From Candidatus Ribeiella danica (GTDB lineage Bacteria; Chloroflexota; Chloroflexia; Chloroflexales; Roseiflexaceae), in NCBI GenBank assembly GCA_016717335.1, contig JADKFS010000001.1, positions 1,054,001-1,118,000 on the forward strand: a DNA stretch of 64,000 bases, read 5' to 3'. Below, piece after piece: positions 8,834 through 16,849 of this stretch (the stretch's first letter is position 1; each line of letters begins with the position of its first letter). Under the pieces are notes generated by a model, which ran no database searches, was not told the origin of the DNA, and was given only the letters and a program-made list of their open reading frames with translations. The translations under genes and the position numbers were made by a program.

Positions 8834-10627
8834 CTACGAGCCGGCGGTGGTCTCGGCCGGCGCGGCCGGCGGCGCGGGGGCCTCTGGCGCGGCGGGCGCG
8901 TCGGCCGGGGTCGCGCCGGTCTTCTGCTGCTCCTGCTCGACCAGGACGCGCCGCAGCACCTTGCCGACCATCGTCTTGGGCAGCTCGCTGCGGAACTCGA
9001 TGTCGCGCGGCACCTTGTAGGGCGCCAGGTGCAGCTTGCAGAACGCGCGGATCTCCTCGGCGGTCGGCTGCTCGCCGGGCTTAGGCACGATATAGGCCTT
9101 GACGGTATCGTCGCCGCGCGCGGGGTTGCGGATACCGGCGACGACGGCCTCGAGCACCTTGGGGTGCATGAACAGCACCTCCTCGACATCGCGCGGCAGC
9201 ACCTTGAAGCCCGAGGCGATGATCATATCCTTCTTGCGATCGACGATGTAGAAGTAGCCGTCCGCGTCGGTCTTGCAGATATCGCCGGTGTGCAGCCAGC
9301 CGTCCTTGTCGACCGTCTCGGCGGTGTCCTCGGGCTTGTTCCAGTAGCCCTTCATCACCTGCGGGCCGCGCACGCACAGCTCGCCCTGCTTCTCGCCGCC
9401 GATCGGGAGATCCTCGCCGGTCTCCAGGTCGATGATCTTGGCGTCAGTGTCGGGCAGCGGGATGCCGACCGAGCCATTCTTGCGCAGGCCGAAGACGGGG
9501 TTGCAGTGGCTCACCGGCGATGCCTCGGTCATGCCGAAGCCCTCGACCAGCCGGCCGCCGGTGATCTGGCCGAACTTCTCCTGGATATCCATCGGCAGCG
9601 GGGCCGAGCCGCTGATGCAGGCCTTGACCGACTTCAGGTCGTACTTGGCGATATCGGGATGGTTGACGATCCCGATATACATCGCCGGGACGCCCGGGTA
9701 GATCGTGCCGCGCTCCTTCTGGATGATATTCATCACGTTGTCGATCGGCCGCGGGTTCGGCACGATGATGATCTCGGAGCCGATATAGAGGCCGTAGATC
9801 ATCGCGATCGTCATGCCGTAGACGTGGAAGAACGGGATGGCGGCCATCATCTTCTCTTCGCCGGGCTTGGCCGACGGAAGCCAGCTCGAGACCTGTAGCG
9901 TGTTCGAGACCAGGTTGCGATGGGTCAGCATCGCGGCCTTGGGCAGGCCGGTCGTGCCGCCGGTATACTGGAACAGCGCGACGTCATCGGGCGAGACCGC
10001 GATCTTCGGCGGGGTTGGCCCGTACTTGTCGATCAGCTCCTTGAAGAAGAAGATATTCTGCTCGGGGTGCACGTCGACCCAGGCCGGGTCCTTACGCTGC
10101 TTGGCCTTGACCAGCAGGCTGGAGGGGAAGCCGAGCGTATCGAAGATGTTGGTGACGATCACGCGCTTGATCGGCGTCTCGGGCAAGATCTCGCGCAGGC
10201 GCGGCCAGAACAGGTTGAGCAGCACGATCGTCTCGGCGCCGGAGTCGTCGAGCTGGTGCTTCAGCTCGCGCGAGGTGTAGGTCGGGTTGTTGTTGACGAT
10301 CACCGCGCCGAGCTTCATCGCCCCGAAGAAGGCGATCACGAACTGCGGCGAGTTCGGCAGCATCAGCGCCACCCGATCGCCCTTGCGAACGCCCAGCTGG
10401 TACAGCGCAGTGGCGAAGCGGTCGACCAGCTCGTTGAGCTTTTTGTAGGTCAGCTTGCCGCCGACGGTGTAGCGACCGCCCAGCAGGTAGCTCAGCACGA
10501 AGCTTGTGGCTGTGTTGTAGGGGTACTTGCGCGCACTCTCGGTCAGGAACGAGTCGAGCGTGATGTCGGGAAACTGCAACGTCTGCGGGACACGCGGCTC
10601 GTAGTGGTTGAACCAGGGGCGATCCAT
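8834..10627 (-). CDS. long-chain fatty acid-CoA ligase (AMP-forming)
   Basis: 597 residues from the ATG at 10627 (MDRPWFNHYE), chosen because GGAG lies 8-11 bases upstream; the longer in-frame start is unlikely. ANL-superfamily motifs are in order: the P-loop-like TGGTTGLPKAAM, then FGMTEASP, YWNKPEDT, GWLHTGDI, and the C-terminal hinge DRKKDMIIASGFKVLPRDVE, ending in the lysine motif LPKTMVGKVLRR. It activates fatty acids with ATP and CoA through an acyl-adenylate. The alanine/proline-rich tail of about 30 residues is unusual and probably disordered. It is monocistronic with its own terminator. No fatty-acid oxidation genes are adjacent. Confidence 0.93.
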   Translation of the reverse strand: MDRPWFNHYEPRVPQTLQFPDITLDSFLTESARKYPYNTATSFVLSYLLGGRYTVGGKLTYKKLNELVDRFATALYQLGVRKGDRVALMLPNSPQFVIAFFGAMKLGAVIVNNNPTYTSRELKHQLDDSGAETIVLLNLFWPRLREILPETPIKRVIVTNIFDTLGFPSSLLVKAKQRKDPAWVDVHPEQNIFFFKELIDKYGPTPPKIAVSPDDVALFQYTGGTTGLPKAAMLTHRNLVSNTLQVSSWLPSAKPGEEKMMAAIPFFHVYGMTIAMIYGLYIGSEIIIVPNPRPIDNVMNIIQKERGTIYPGVPAMYIGIVNHPDIAKYDLKSVKACISGSAPLPMDIQEKFGQITGGRLVEGFGMTEASPVSHCNPVFGLRKNGSVGIPLPDTDAKIIDLETGEDLPIGGEKQGELCVRGPQVMKGYWNKPEDTAETVDKDGWLHTGDICKTDADGYFYIVDRKKDMIIASGFKVLPRDVEEVLFMHPKVLEAVVAGIRNPARGDDTVKAYIVPKPGEQPTAEEIRAFCKLHLAPYKVPRDIEFRSELPKTMVGKVLRRVLVEQEQQKTGATPADAPAAPEAPAPPAAPAETTAGS

Positions 10628-10762
10628 CTCCCTTGCTCCTTCGCATATCAGCAGTAGGGCGCCGGCGCCCACGCGAACGACCCGACGCCCTATCGCCGAC
10701 GCACTCGATCGGCCACAGCACAGTGGATTACCCGTTAGCTACGGGCGCTCGCCATCGTCGCC

Positions 10763-10933
10763 CTACACATCGTCCTTCAGCCAGCCGCGCTCGCGCGCGA
10801 TAAACTTGATCGTCGCATCGTCGGGTGGATATAGACCGGCAGCCTGATATGCATAGGCAAGCAGTGCGGCGCCGCCGATCAGCCCCACGCCAAGACCGAT
10901 GACAAACGTGAGGACGCCTAGCACTTTACGCAT
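10763..10933 (-). CDS. 56-residue single-pass membrane protein
   Basis: A short gene starting MRKVLGVLTFVIGLGVGLIG. One glycine- and alanine-rich membrane helix covers residues 4-29, then a cytoplasmic or exported tail with LYPPDDATIKFIARERGWLK. GGAG lies 8 bases before the ATG. Positive residues precede the helix, so the C-terminus may be outside. It has normal codon use and a clean ribosome site, which supports it being real. Family not recognised. It lies 135 bases upstream of the acyl-CoA ligase on the same strand and could be cotranscribed. Confidence 0.7.
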   Translation of the reverse strand: MRKVLGVLTFVIGLGVGLIGGAALLAYAYQAAGLYPPDDATIKFIARERGWLKDDV

Positions 10934-11059
10934 CTTACGTACTCCTCTTCTATGATCGAGCGCAGGGAAGCAGCTTACACGTACCCGTATGATACCGCAG
11001 AGCGGCGGGTCCAGTCAACTCGCAGCGCGCTGGTGCGCGCTCGAGTGCTGCGCTGCAGG

Positions 11060-11280
11060 CCCTCACCCCCCTCCCCCTCTCTCCCGTGGCGACGGGAGAG
11101 GGGGGATTCTTGGCTGGTGTGGTGGTTTCGGCTCCGCCGAAACCACCACACCAGCCAGCCTGCCCCCGCCCCTGGCAGGGGCGGGGGCAGGGGGTGGGGT
11201 AATCCCGTGCACCACACGCCATGAACAAGAAAACCCGCCCCCAAAAGCATACTCCTCCCCTAGCAGGGGAGGAGTATTGG
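11060..11280. repeat. cluster of four perfect or near-perfect hairpins
   Basis: Four hairpins follow each other in the 383-bp gap 10934-11316: one at about 11070-11105 (CCCCTCTCTCCCGT arm), a perfect one at 11111-11157 with 21-base arms, a GC-only one at 11159-11191 and another at 11249-11275. No gene is visible. Similar C-rich hairpins occur near 29190 and 52270, which suggests a dispersed family or tandem terminators. Confidence 0.65.
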
Positions 11281-11316
11281 GAAGGGATACCCAGGAAGCG
11301 AGCCGCAGGCGGGCGC

Positions 11317-12126
11317 TCAGCGGCGGGCGAGCGCGTGCTGGAGGCTGCCGAGCAGCCCGCTCAGCAGCACCTGGTCGCTCGGCAGCCGGCTGCCTCCGGC
11401 TCGCTCGACCGTGACCATCACCTGGTCGTACTGGCTGACCGGCGCGGGGGCGTCGATCATCACCATCGCGGTGCCAGCCTGGGTGACATCAAAGGTGCTG
11501 GAGGGCACCTGCTCGCCCGGCCGGGCCAACCAAAACTGGTAGGTTGTGCCAGGCGCGGCCGGCTGCAGGCCCTGGACTATCAGCACGGCGTGGGGGTTAT
11601 CGGGCTGCATGTACATCATCGCGCTGGCGCGCTGGTCGGGGCTCGCCAGGCGCCGCCCGACCGTCTGCGGCGCGGCGATGAAGATCGCGGCGTCCGGCCC
11701 CTGGGTAAGCTGGCCGCTCATCTGCGCGACGCGCCGCTCGGCCTGCTCGATCCGGGCCGTGAGCGTGGCGACCCTGCTGCGGGCGTCGACCATCATCGCG
11801 CCGAAGGCGAGGGCGAGCGCCAGCGAGCCGGCGGCCACGACGCCCATCCAGCGCGAGCGCGGGCGCGCGGGCAGCCCTGGCAGGGCGGCGGCATGCTCGC
11901 CCGGCGCGGTCGCGGCGATCCGCGCGAAGAGCTGGCGCTTGACATGCGGCGGCGGCGTGTGCGGGGCGGCGGCGTAGGGCAGCTCTGCGACGGCCGCGTG
12001 AAAGGCCGCGGCCTCGGCGCGGCAGGCAGGGCAGGCAGCTAGATGCCGGCTGACCAGAATCGCCTCATCGGCGTCGAGCGCGCCAAGCACAAACGCGGGG
12101 ATCGAATCTTGTGGGTGATCGTTCAT
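11317..12126 (-). CDS. zinc-finger anti-sigma factor (RskA-type)
   Basis: 269 residues. The N-terminal ZAS domain has HLAACPAC (the H-x3-C-x2-C zinc motif) near residues 28-35. One membrane helix follows at about 94-112 (GVVAAGSLALALAFGAMM), then a short coiled coil (TARIEQAERRVAQMSG) and an extracytoplasmic RskA domain. It should hold the adjacent ECF sigma factor at the membrane until released by a signal, probably by regulated proteolysis. The gene starts 66 bases after the sigma-factor stop on the same strand, the usual sigma/anti-sigma order. The signal is unknown. Confidence 0.9.
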   Translation of the reverse strand: MNDHPQDSIPAFVLGALDADEAILVSRHLAACPACRAEAAAFHAAVAELPYAAAPHTPPPHVKRQLFARIAATAPGEHAAALPGLPARPRSRWMGVVAAGSLALALAFGAMMVDARSRVATLTARIEQAERRVAQMSGQLTQGPDAAIFIAAPQTVGRRLASPDQRASAMMYMQPDNPHAVLIVQGLQPAAPGTTYQFWLARPGEQVPSSTFDVTQAGTAMVMIDAPAPVSQYDQVMVTVERAGGSRLPSDQVLLSGLLGSLQHALARR

Positions 12127-12192
12127 GGTGACGTTGCGAGACTCGTTGGCGCGACAAAGAAAGGTTGATGGTGATGCGCCTGATCCCGGCCG

Positions 12193-12810
12193 CTAGCCAG
12201 CCAGATCTTCGGCGCGCGGGTCCTGGGCCAGCAGCGCCTCGCGGAGCCTGCGCATACCCAGCCGGATGCGTGTCTTGATCGTCCCAATCGGGCTCTGCAG
12301 GCGCTCGGCGATCTCGCTCTGCGAGAGCCCGCCGAAGTAGGCCAGCTCGATCGCCTGGCGCTGCTCGCCGCTGAGCTGCTGCAGCGCCCGCTCGATCAGG
12401 CGGCGGCGCTCGCCGCCCAGCGCGATGTCGACCAGATCGACCTGCTCGTCGACCAGGTCGCGCAGCACGGGTGTGTCCTCGGTATCGTAGACCTGGCTCG
12501 GCCGCACGCGCTGGCGCCGCAGCTCGTCGACGCTCAGGTTGCGCGCGATGCCCATGATCCACGCGACGACCGAGCCACGGCCGGTCTGGAAGGTGCCGCC
12601 ACGCCGCCACACGCGCCAGAAGGTCTCCTGGACAATATCTTCGGCATGCTCGGCGCTGCCGAGCATGCGCAGCGCCAGGCCGTAGACCAGCCGCGCGTAG
12701 CGCTCGTAGAGCACGTCGAGCGCCAGACTATCGCGGCCGGCCACGCGCGCCAGCAGCGCCTCGTCGTCGAGCGCCGGCGAATCGCCTGTCGGCGGAAGCG
12801 CGCCCCTCAT
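12193..12810 (-). CDS. ECF RNA polymerase sigma factor (SigK-like)
   Basis: 205 residues. Region 2 contains YARLVYGLALRMLGSAEHAEDIVQETFWRVW (shown in parts: AEDIVQETFWRVW is the core-binding helix). Region 4 has LSQSEIAERLQSPIGTIKTR, the helix-turn-helix that reads the -35 element. Region 1 and 3 are absent, as in group 4 sigma factors. The RskA-type anti-sigma gene follows directly, and both genes are expected to be autoregulated, although I did not identify their promoter. Length and motifs are normal. Confidence 0.92.
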   Translation of the reverse strand: MRGALPPTGDSPALDDEALLARVAGRDSLALDVLYERYARLVYGLALRMLGSAEHAEDIVQETFWRVWRRGGTFQTGRGSVVAWIMGIARNLSVDELRRQRVRPSQVYDTEDTPVLRDLVDEQVDLVDIALGGERRRLIERALQQLSGEQRQAIELAYFGGLSQSEIAERLQSPIGTIKTRIRLGMRRLREALLAQDPRAEDLAG

Positions 12811-12914
12811 CAGAGCGCTCGATCTTGGTGTTCATACATACGAATACGCGCTGGCCTTCATAGTGGATGCCGGTTTGTGTATATCGTGCCGATACAATCG
12901 CGGTCGAGCGGCGC

Positions 12915-13874
12915 CTAGCTCGTGCCGTCCGGCATGGTCGCGCCGGCCAGGTTCGCGCCGGTCAGGTCCGCATCGCCCAGATCCGCGCCGGCCAGGTTGG
13001 CGCCGGCCAGGTTCGCGCCGCCAAGGTTGGCGTGGCGCAGGTCGGCGCTGGTCAGATCCGCGCCGCTCAGATCCGCGCCGCTCAGGTTGACCTCGCTCAG
13101 GTCGGCGCGGCTGAGGTTTGCGCCTGTGAACCTGGCGCCGCTGAGGTACGCGCCGGTGAACTTCGCGCCGCTCGCGCTCGTCTCGACCAGCAGCGCCTCG
13201 CTGAGATTCGCCTCGAACAGGTTGGCGCCGGTCAGGTCGGCGCGGCTGAGGTTGGCCTCGCTCAGGTTGGCGGTGCGCAGGCTGGCGCCGCTCAGGTTGG
13301 CGTGGCTCAGGTTGACGCCGCGCAGGCTGGTCTTGTTGAGGTTCGCGCCGCTGAGGTTGGCCTCGCTGAGGTTCAGCAGCTGGATCTCGCGCAGCCCGGC
13401 CTCGCTCAGGTTGGCGACGATCAGGCTGGCCCCGCGCAGGTCGGCCCCGCTGAGGTTGGTCATGCTCAGGTTGGTGCCGTACATATTGGTGCCGCTCAGG
13501 TCGGCGCTGCTCAGGTTCGCGCCGCGCAGGTTGGCCCAGCTCAGGTTCGCGCCGTGGAAGTTCGCCGCGCTCAGGTTGCTCTTGCGCAGGTCGGCGTCGC
13601 CCAGGTCGGCGTCGCTCAAGTTGGTCCAGCTCAGGTTGGCCTCGCGCAGGTTGGCCCAGCTCAAGTTCGCGCCGCTGAGGTCGCTGACGCTGACATCGGC
13701 GCGGTAGAGGTTGGCCTCGCTCAGCCGCGCCCCGCTGAGATTGGCCTCGCTGAGATTGGCGCCGCTCAGATTCGCCGCGCTGAGATTGGCGCCGCTCAGG
13801 TTGATGCCCACCAGCCAGAGCGGGCCGGCGCGATTGAGCAAGTCGTAGATCTGGTCGAGAGTCAGATCGGGCAT
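12915..13874 (-). CDS. pentapeptide-repeat protein
   Basis: 319 residues from the ATG at 13874, chosen for the AAGGAG ribosome site 7 bases upstream. After about 30 residues (MPDLTLDQIYDLLNRAG...) the rest is an almost unbroken run of A(N/D)LS-type pentapeptides such as SGANL, SEANL, SWANL and RADLS, about 55 copies. These fold as a right-handed quadrilateral beta-helix. Some family members (MfpA, Qnr) mimic DNA and bind gyrase, but most have no known role. One break at about 13380 (REIQLLNLSEAN) interrupts the register. No membrane segment. Confidence 0.9.
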   Translation of the reverse strand: MPDLTLDQIYDLLNRAGPLWLVGINLSGANLSAANLSGANLSEANLSGARLSEANLYRADVSVSDLSGANLSWANLREANLSWTNLSDADLGDADLRKSNLSAANFHGANLSWANLRGANLSSADLSGTNMYGTNLSMTNLSGADLRGASLIVANLSEAGLREIQLLNLSEANLSGANLNKTSLRGVNLSHANLSGASLRTANLSEANLSRADLTGANLFEANLSEALLVETSASGAKFTGAYLSGARFTGANLSRADLSEVNLSGADLSGADLTSADLRHANLGGANLAGANLAGADLGDADLTGANLAGATMPDGTS

Positions 13875-13943
13875 AGCCTTCTCCTTGCTATTGTAGCCAG
13901 CGGTTCTGGTCACCGGCCGCCGATTGCCGACTGATGCTCCTGA

Positions 13944-14618
13944 TCAGGCAGCGGACCTGGGGGTCTTATTGATGAGCCAGACGCACGCCGGAGCGCCCAT
14001 CGCGCGACACTCCACCTCTTCGATCTCGAACTCTTTGCCGATCTGCCAGCCCAGCGCCTCGTGCAGCCCGCCGGTCTGGATCATACAGATTGGCGCGTCG
14101 GCGTGCTTGCCAGCGCACGATGGGCAATCCTCGGCGACGTACGCGAAATGGCCGCCGCGATCCTCCACGCGCAGGCGCTGATCCTGCCCGACCGACTGGC
14201 TGAGCTTGCGGAAGCCGAGCTGCGTCGCGTTCAGGCCCATCTTGATCTGCGTGGCGACCGGCAGCACCTTGGAGGCCAGCAGCGCGGCGGTGCCGAACAG
14301 CGCGCCCTGGTACTCGACCGCGTAGCGGGCGGTCTGCCGGCCGATGCGCAGCGTCATGCTCTTGCCGGCGCGCCCGAAGAAATCGAGCAGCCCGGTGCTC
14401 AGCCCGGTGTAGTCGCCAAACGTGAGCATGCGCGTTATCTTCAGCTGGTTCGGGGGGAAGTTGCCGATCAGGGCATCCAGCCCGGCCTGGCGCAAAATAA
14501 CCGTGAGGCCATTCTTGCCGACCACCTCCTCGGCGGCCATGAGCGCCCAGAGCATGTAGGCGTCCACGATGTACAAGTCCGCCACCGGATCGTGCGCAGC
14601 TCGCTGCTTAATCTCCAT
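13944..14618 (-). CDS. V4R-domain protein
   Basis: 224 residues from the ATG at 14618 (MEIKQRAAHDP), which has AGGAG 8 bases upstream; the longer frame upstream is repeat DNA. The C-terminal third has the V4R cysteine pattern: CPSCAGKHAD, then C near ICMIQTGG, and EVECRAMGAPACVWLI. V4R domains (named from 4-vinyl reductase BchJ) bind small hydrophobic or tetrapyrrole-like ligands, and stand-alone versions are often regulators. N-terminal residues 20-110 are helical. It lies 69 bases upstream of the pentapeptide-repeat gene on the same strand. Ligand unknown. Confidence 0.75.
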   Translation of the reverse strand: MEIKQRAAHDPVADLYIVDAYMLWALMAAEEVVGKNGLTVILRQAGLDALIGNFPPNQLKITRMLTFGDYTGLSTGLLDFFGRAGKSMTLRIGRQTARYAVEYQGALFGTAALLASKVLPVATQIKMGLNATQLGFRKLSQSVGQDQRLRVEDRGGHFAYVAEDCPSCAGKHADAPICMIQTGGLHEALGWQIGKEFEIEEVECRAMGAPACVWLINKTPRSAA

Positions 14619-14754
14619 GCAAGGTTCTCCTGTCTCGTCCGATGTCGCGCGCCGGAGCGCGGCGCGCAGATAGGAGCTTGGGCCAGGGCCATCTGCCGGA
14701 AGCGTGGAAACTACCGATATTTGAACATGCGGATGTGGGTACGGGCCATTATAG

Positions 14755-15270
14755 CATGGGTGTGGCTCCGCCAGGGATCCTTCCGGGCGCTGCGCCCCCC
14801 GGCCCCCTGCCAAGAATCCTTCCGGGGCGCTGCGCCCCCGGCCCGGCCCCCCTCCGGCAAATTAGGCTGTCTCCATTTCAATGCCAGTGGCGGATGCTTC
14901 ACCCATTCGGCAGGGCGCTGCGCCCCCGCGCCTGGATCCAGCCTGATGCGCATCAGGGGCTAAAAACGAGACGGCATTCTTTTGGTCCAGGGGCGCTGCC
15001 CCGCGGGCGCGGGGGGCGGCCCACCCCCGCCCGGGGGCACGGGGGCGCGCAGCCCCCGCAGGCTGTGGGAGTACCACGAGCGCGGGGGCACGGGCGCGCA
15101 GCCCCCGCACGGCGGTGGGAGTGCCACCAGCGCGGGGGCACGGGGGCGCGCAGCCCCCCGCAGGCTGTGGGAGTGCCACCAGCGCGGGGGCACGGGGGGC
15201 GCGCAGCCCCCCGCAGGCTGTGGGAGTGCCACCAGCGCGGGGGCACGGGGGCGCGCAGCCCCTACAAAAA
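14755..15270. repeat. GC-rich hairpin module, copy A, with tandem array
   Basis: Non-coding. It begins with gggcgctgcgcccccgg-type hairpins, then a conserved core (cggcaaatta... ctccatttcaatgccagtgg, 14857-14892), then a 'cctggatccagcctgatgcgca' segment and a 'ggtccaggggcgctgcccc' hairpin. It ends in four tandem copies of a unit of about 50-54 bp (15060-15270) containing gtgggagtgccaccagcgc. Related modules lie at 24520, 44425 and, inverted, 63315. Confidence 0.7.
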
Positions 15271-15430
15271 GAGAGTAAGAGGATAGTAACAAGCGCACGC
15301 ACAGCGCCAATCATGCAGTACAATATCCTAGATCACTCCTAGACATCTTCAACATTACTTCACAATCTTGCGCTATGCTGTGTCTTGTCGAACGATGGAC
15401 ACGACATAGACCGATGAGGAGGATTTTTCA

Positions 15431-15985
15431 ATGGAAGGTAATGGACGCAAGCTGGCGTGGGTGGCGATTGCGCTGAGCGTGCTGGCGCTGGCTGTTTCGT
15501 TCAGCGGGCGCATGCAGTCGCGCTGGATGGGATATAGCGGGCAGAGCGGGTATGGGCCGATGATGAACGCGCAGCCCAGCCAGCAGGGCCAGGGCCAGTT
15601 CAACCCGCAGCAGGGTCAGGTCAACCCACAGCAGGGTCAGGCCAATCCGCAGCAGGGCCAGTTCGGGCGCAGGCGCGGCGGCCAGTTCGGCCCGCAGCAG
15701 GGTATGATGGGGCAGCGGGGCTTCGGGCCCGGCGCGTTCTTCATGCTCCCCTTCATGCTGTTCGGCAAGCTGATCAAGCTGGTCTTCGTGGTTCTGCTGA
15801 TCTGGCTGGGCTTCCGGCTGATCCGTGGGCGTGGCTTCCGCGGGCCGTGGGGCCGTGGGCCGGGCGGACATGGACCGGGCGGGCATGGACCGGAGCAGGG
15901 ACCGTGGAATCGCGGCGGCCCCGACCAGCCGAGCCAGCCAGGCCCCGAGCAGCCGCCGTACACCGGCGAGACGACCCAGATCTAG
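15431..15985 (+). CDS. Q/G-rich membrane protein with PQQGQ repeats
   Basis: 184 residues. A signal anchor or signal peptide lies at residues 5-24 (KLAWVAIALSVLALAVSF). A low-complexity region at about 50-90 has at least four copies of N/PQQGQ followed by phenylalanine or valine. A second hydrophobic segment lies at about 98-127 (FFMLPFMLFGKLIKLVFVVLLIW), and the tail is G/P/R-rich. GAGGAGG is 9 bases before the ATG. The gene precedes the two-component pair by 92 bases on the same strand, so it may be part of, or controlled by, that system; this is inference. Family not recognised. Confidence 0.7.
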   Translation: MEGNGRKLAWVAIALSVLALAVSFSGRMQSRWMGYSGQSGYGPMMNAQPSQQGQGQFNPQQGQVNPQQGQANPQQGQFGRRRGGQFGPQQGMMGQRGFGPGAFFMLPFMLFGKLIKLVFVVLLIWLGFRLIRGRGFRGPWGRGPGGHGPGGHGPEQGPWNRGGPDQPSQPGPEQPPYTGETTQI

Positions 15986-15993
15986 CCTGACGC

Positions 15994-16073
15994 GGTGAGG
16001 GGTGACACGGTGACAAGGTGAGGTCATCCTCACTCTGCCACCGTGTCACCCTGCCACCGTGTCACCTTGTCAC
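15994..16073. repeat. heptamer-repeat hairpin (gtgacac/gtgacaa family)
   Basis: Left arm ggtgacacggtgacaaggtg, right arm caccgtgtcacc...caccttgtcac. It fills the gap before the response-regulator ATG and replaces any recognisable ribosome site. Confidence 0.85.
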
Positions 16074-16077
16074 AGAT

Positions 16078-16797
16078 ATGGCGACACGCACAATACTGGT
16101 GGTGGACGACGAGCCGGGCATCGTGGCAATCGCGCGCGATTACCTGGACCGCGCGGGGTTTCGCGTGATCACGGCCGGCGATGGGCCGGCGGCGCTGCGG
16201 CTGGCGCGCGCCGAGCAGCCCAGCCTGCTGGTGCTCGACCTGATGCTACCGGGCATGGACGGGCTCGACGTGGCGCGGGTGCTGCGGGCCGACCCAGCCA
16301 CCCACGCGCTGCCGATCATCATGCTGACGGCGCGCGTCGAGGAGGCCGACCGGCTGGTCGGGCTCGAGCTGGGGGCCGACGACTACATCACCAAGCCCTT
16401 CAGCCCGCGCGAGCTGGTCGCGCGCGTGCGCGCGGTGCTGCGCCGCAGCGAGGGCGAGCGCGACCACGCGACCGTGGTGCGGACCGGCGACCTGACGATC
16501 GACTTCCAGCGCCGCAGCGTGCGGCGCCTGGGCGAGTCGATCGAGCTGACCGCGACCGAGTTCGACCTGCTGGCGATCCTGGCGCGCGAGCCGGGCCGCC
16601 CGTTCAGCCGCACGCAGCTGCTGGAGCTGGCGTACGACGTCAACTACGCCGGGTTCGACCGCACCGTCGACGCGCATATCAAGAACCTGCGCCGCAAGAT
16701 CGAGCCGGACCCGCGCAACCCCAGGTACGTGCTCACGATCTACGGCGTCGGGTATAAGTTTGCCGAAGATCTGGAATCAGTAAGCAGCCGGCAGTAG
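16078..16797 (+). CDS. OmpR/PhoB-family response regulator
   Basis: 239 residues from the ATG at 16078 (MATRTILVVDDEPG). The receiver domain has the acidic pair DDE near residue 9, phosphoacceptor Asp near 53 (LVLDLMLPGMDG), and Lys near 105 (ITKPFSPREL). The C-terminal winged helix (about 135-235) has ELTATEFDLLAIL and the recognition region RTVDAHIKNLRRKIE. It binds DNA when phosphorylated by the kinase encoded 52 bases downstream. The start follows a heptamer-repeat hairpin directly, with no clear Shine-Dalgarno sequence. Confidence 0.93.
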   Translation: MATRTILVVDDEPGIVAIARDYLDRAGFRVITAGDGPAALRLARAEQPSLLVLDLMLPGMDGLDVARVLRADPATHALPIIMLTARVEEADRLVGLELGADDYITKPFSPRELVARVRAVLRRSEGERDHATVVRTGDLTIDFQRRSVRRLGESIELTATEFDLLAILAREPGRPFSRTQLLELAYDVNYAGFDRTVDAHIKNLRRKIEPDPRNPRYVLTIYGVGYKFAEDLESVSSRQ

Positions 16798-16849
16798 GCA
16801 GCCGACAGCGATGTCGCCGGGAACTGCGAACCGTGGACTGCGGACGACT

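Noticed and set aside
12867..13934. Repetitive plus-strand frame (355 codons) with VGxAQV-type repeats
   Set aside because: It is the complement of the pentapeptide-repeat gene; periodicity comes from that gene.
15060..15270. CRISPR array (regular repeats of about 50 bp)
   Set aside because: The units are contiguous and nearly identical throughout with no unique spacers, and no cas genes are present.
14755..15330. Several arginine/proline/alanine-rich frames of 80-200 codons
   Set aside because: They are translations of GC hairpin repeats in all six frames, without ribosome sites or consistent codon bias.
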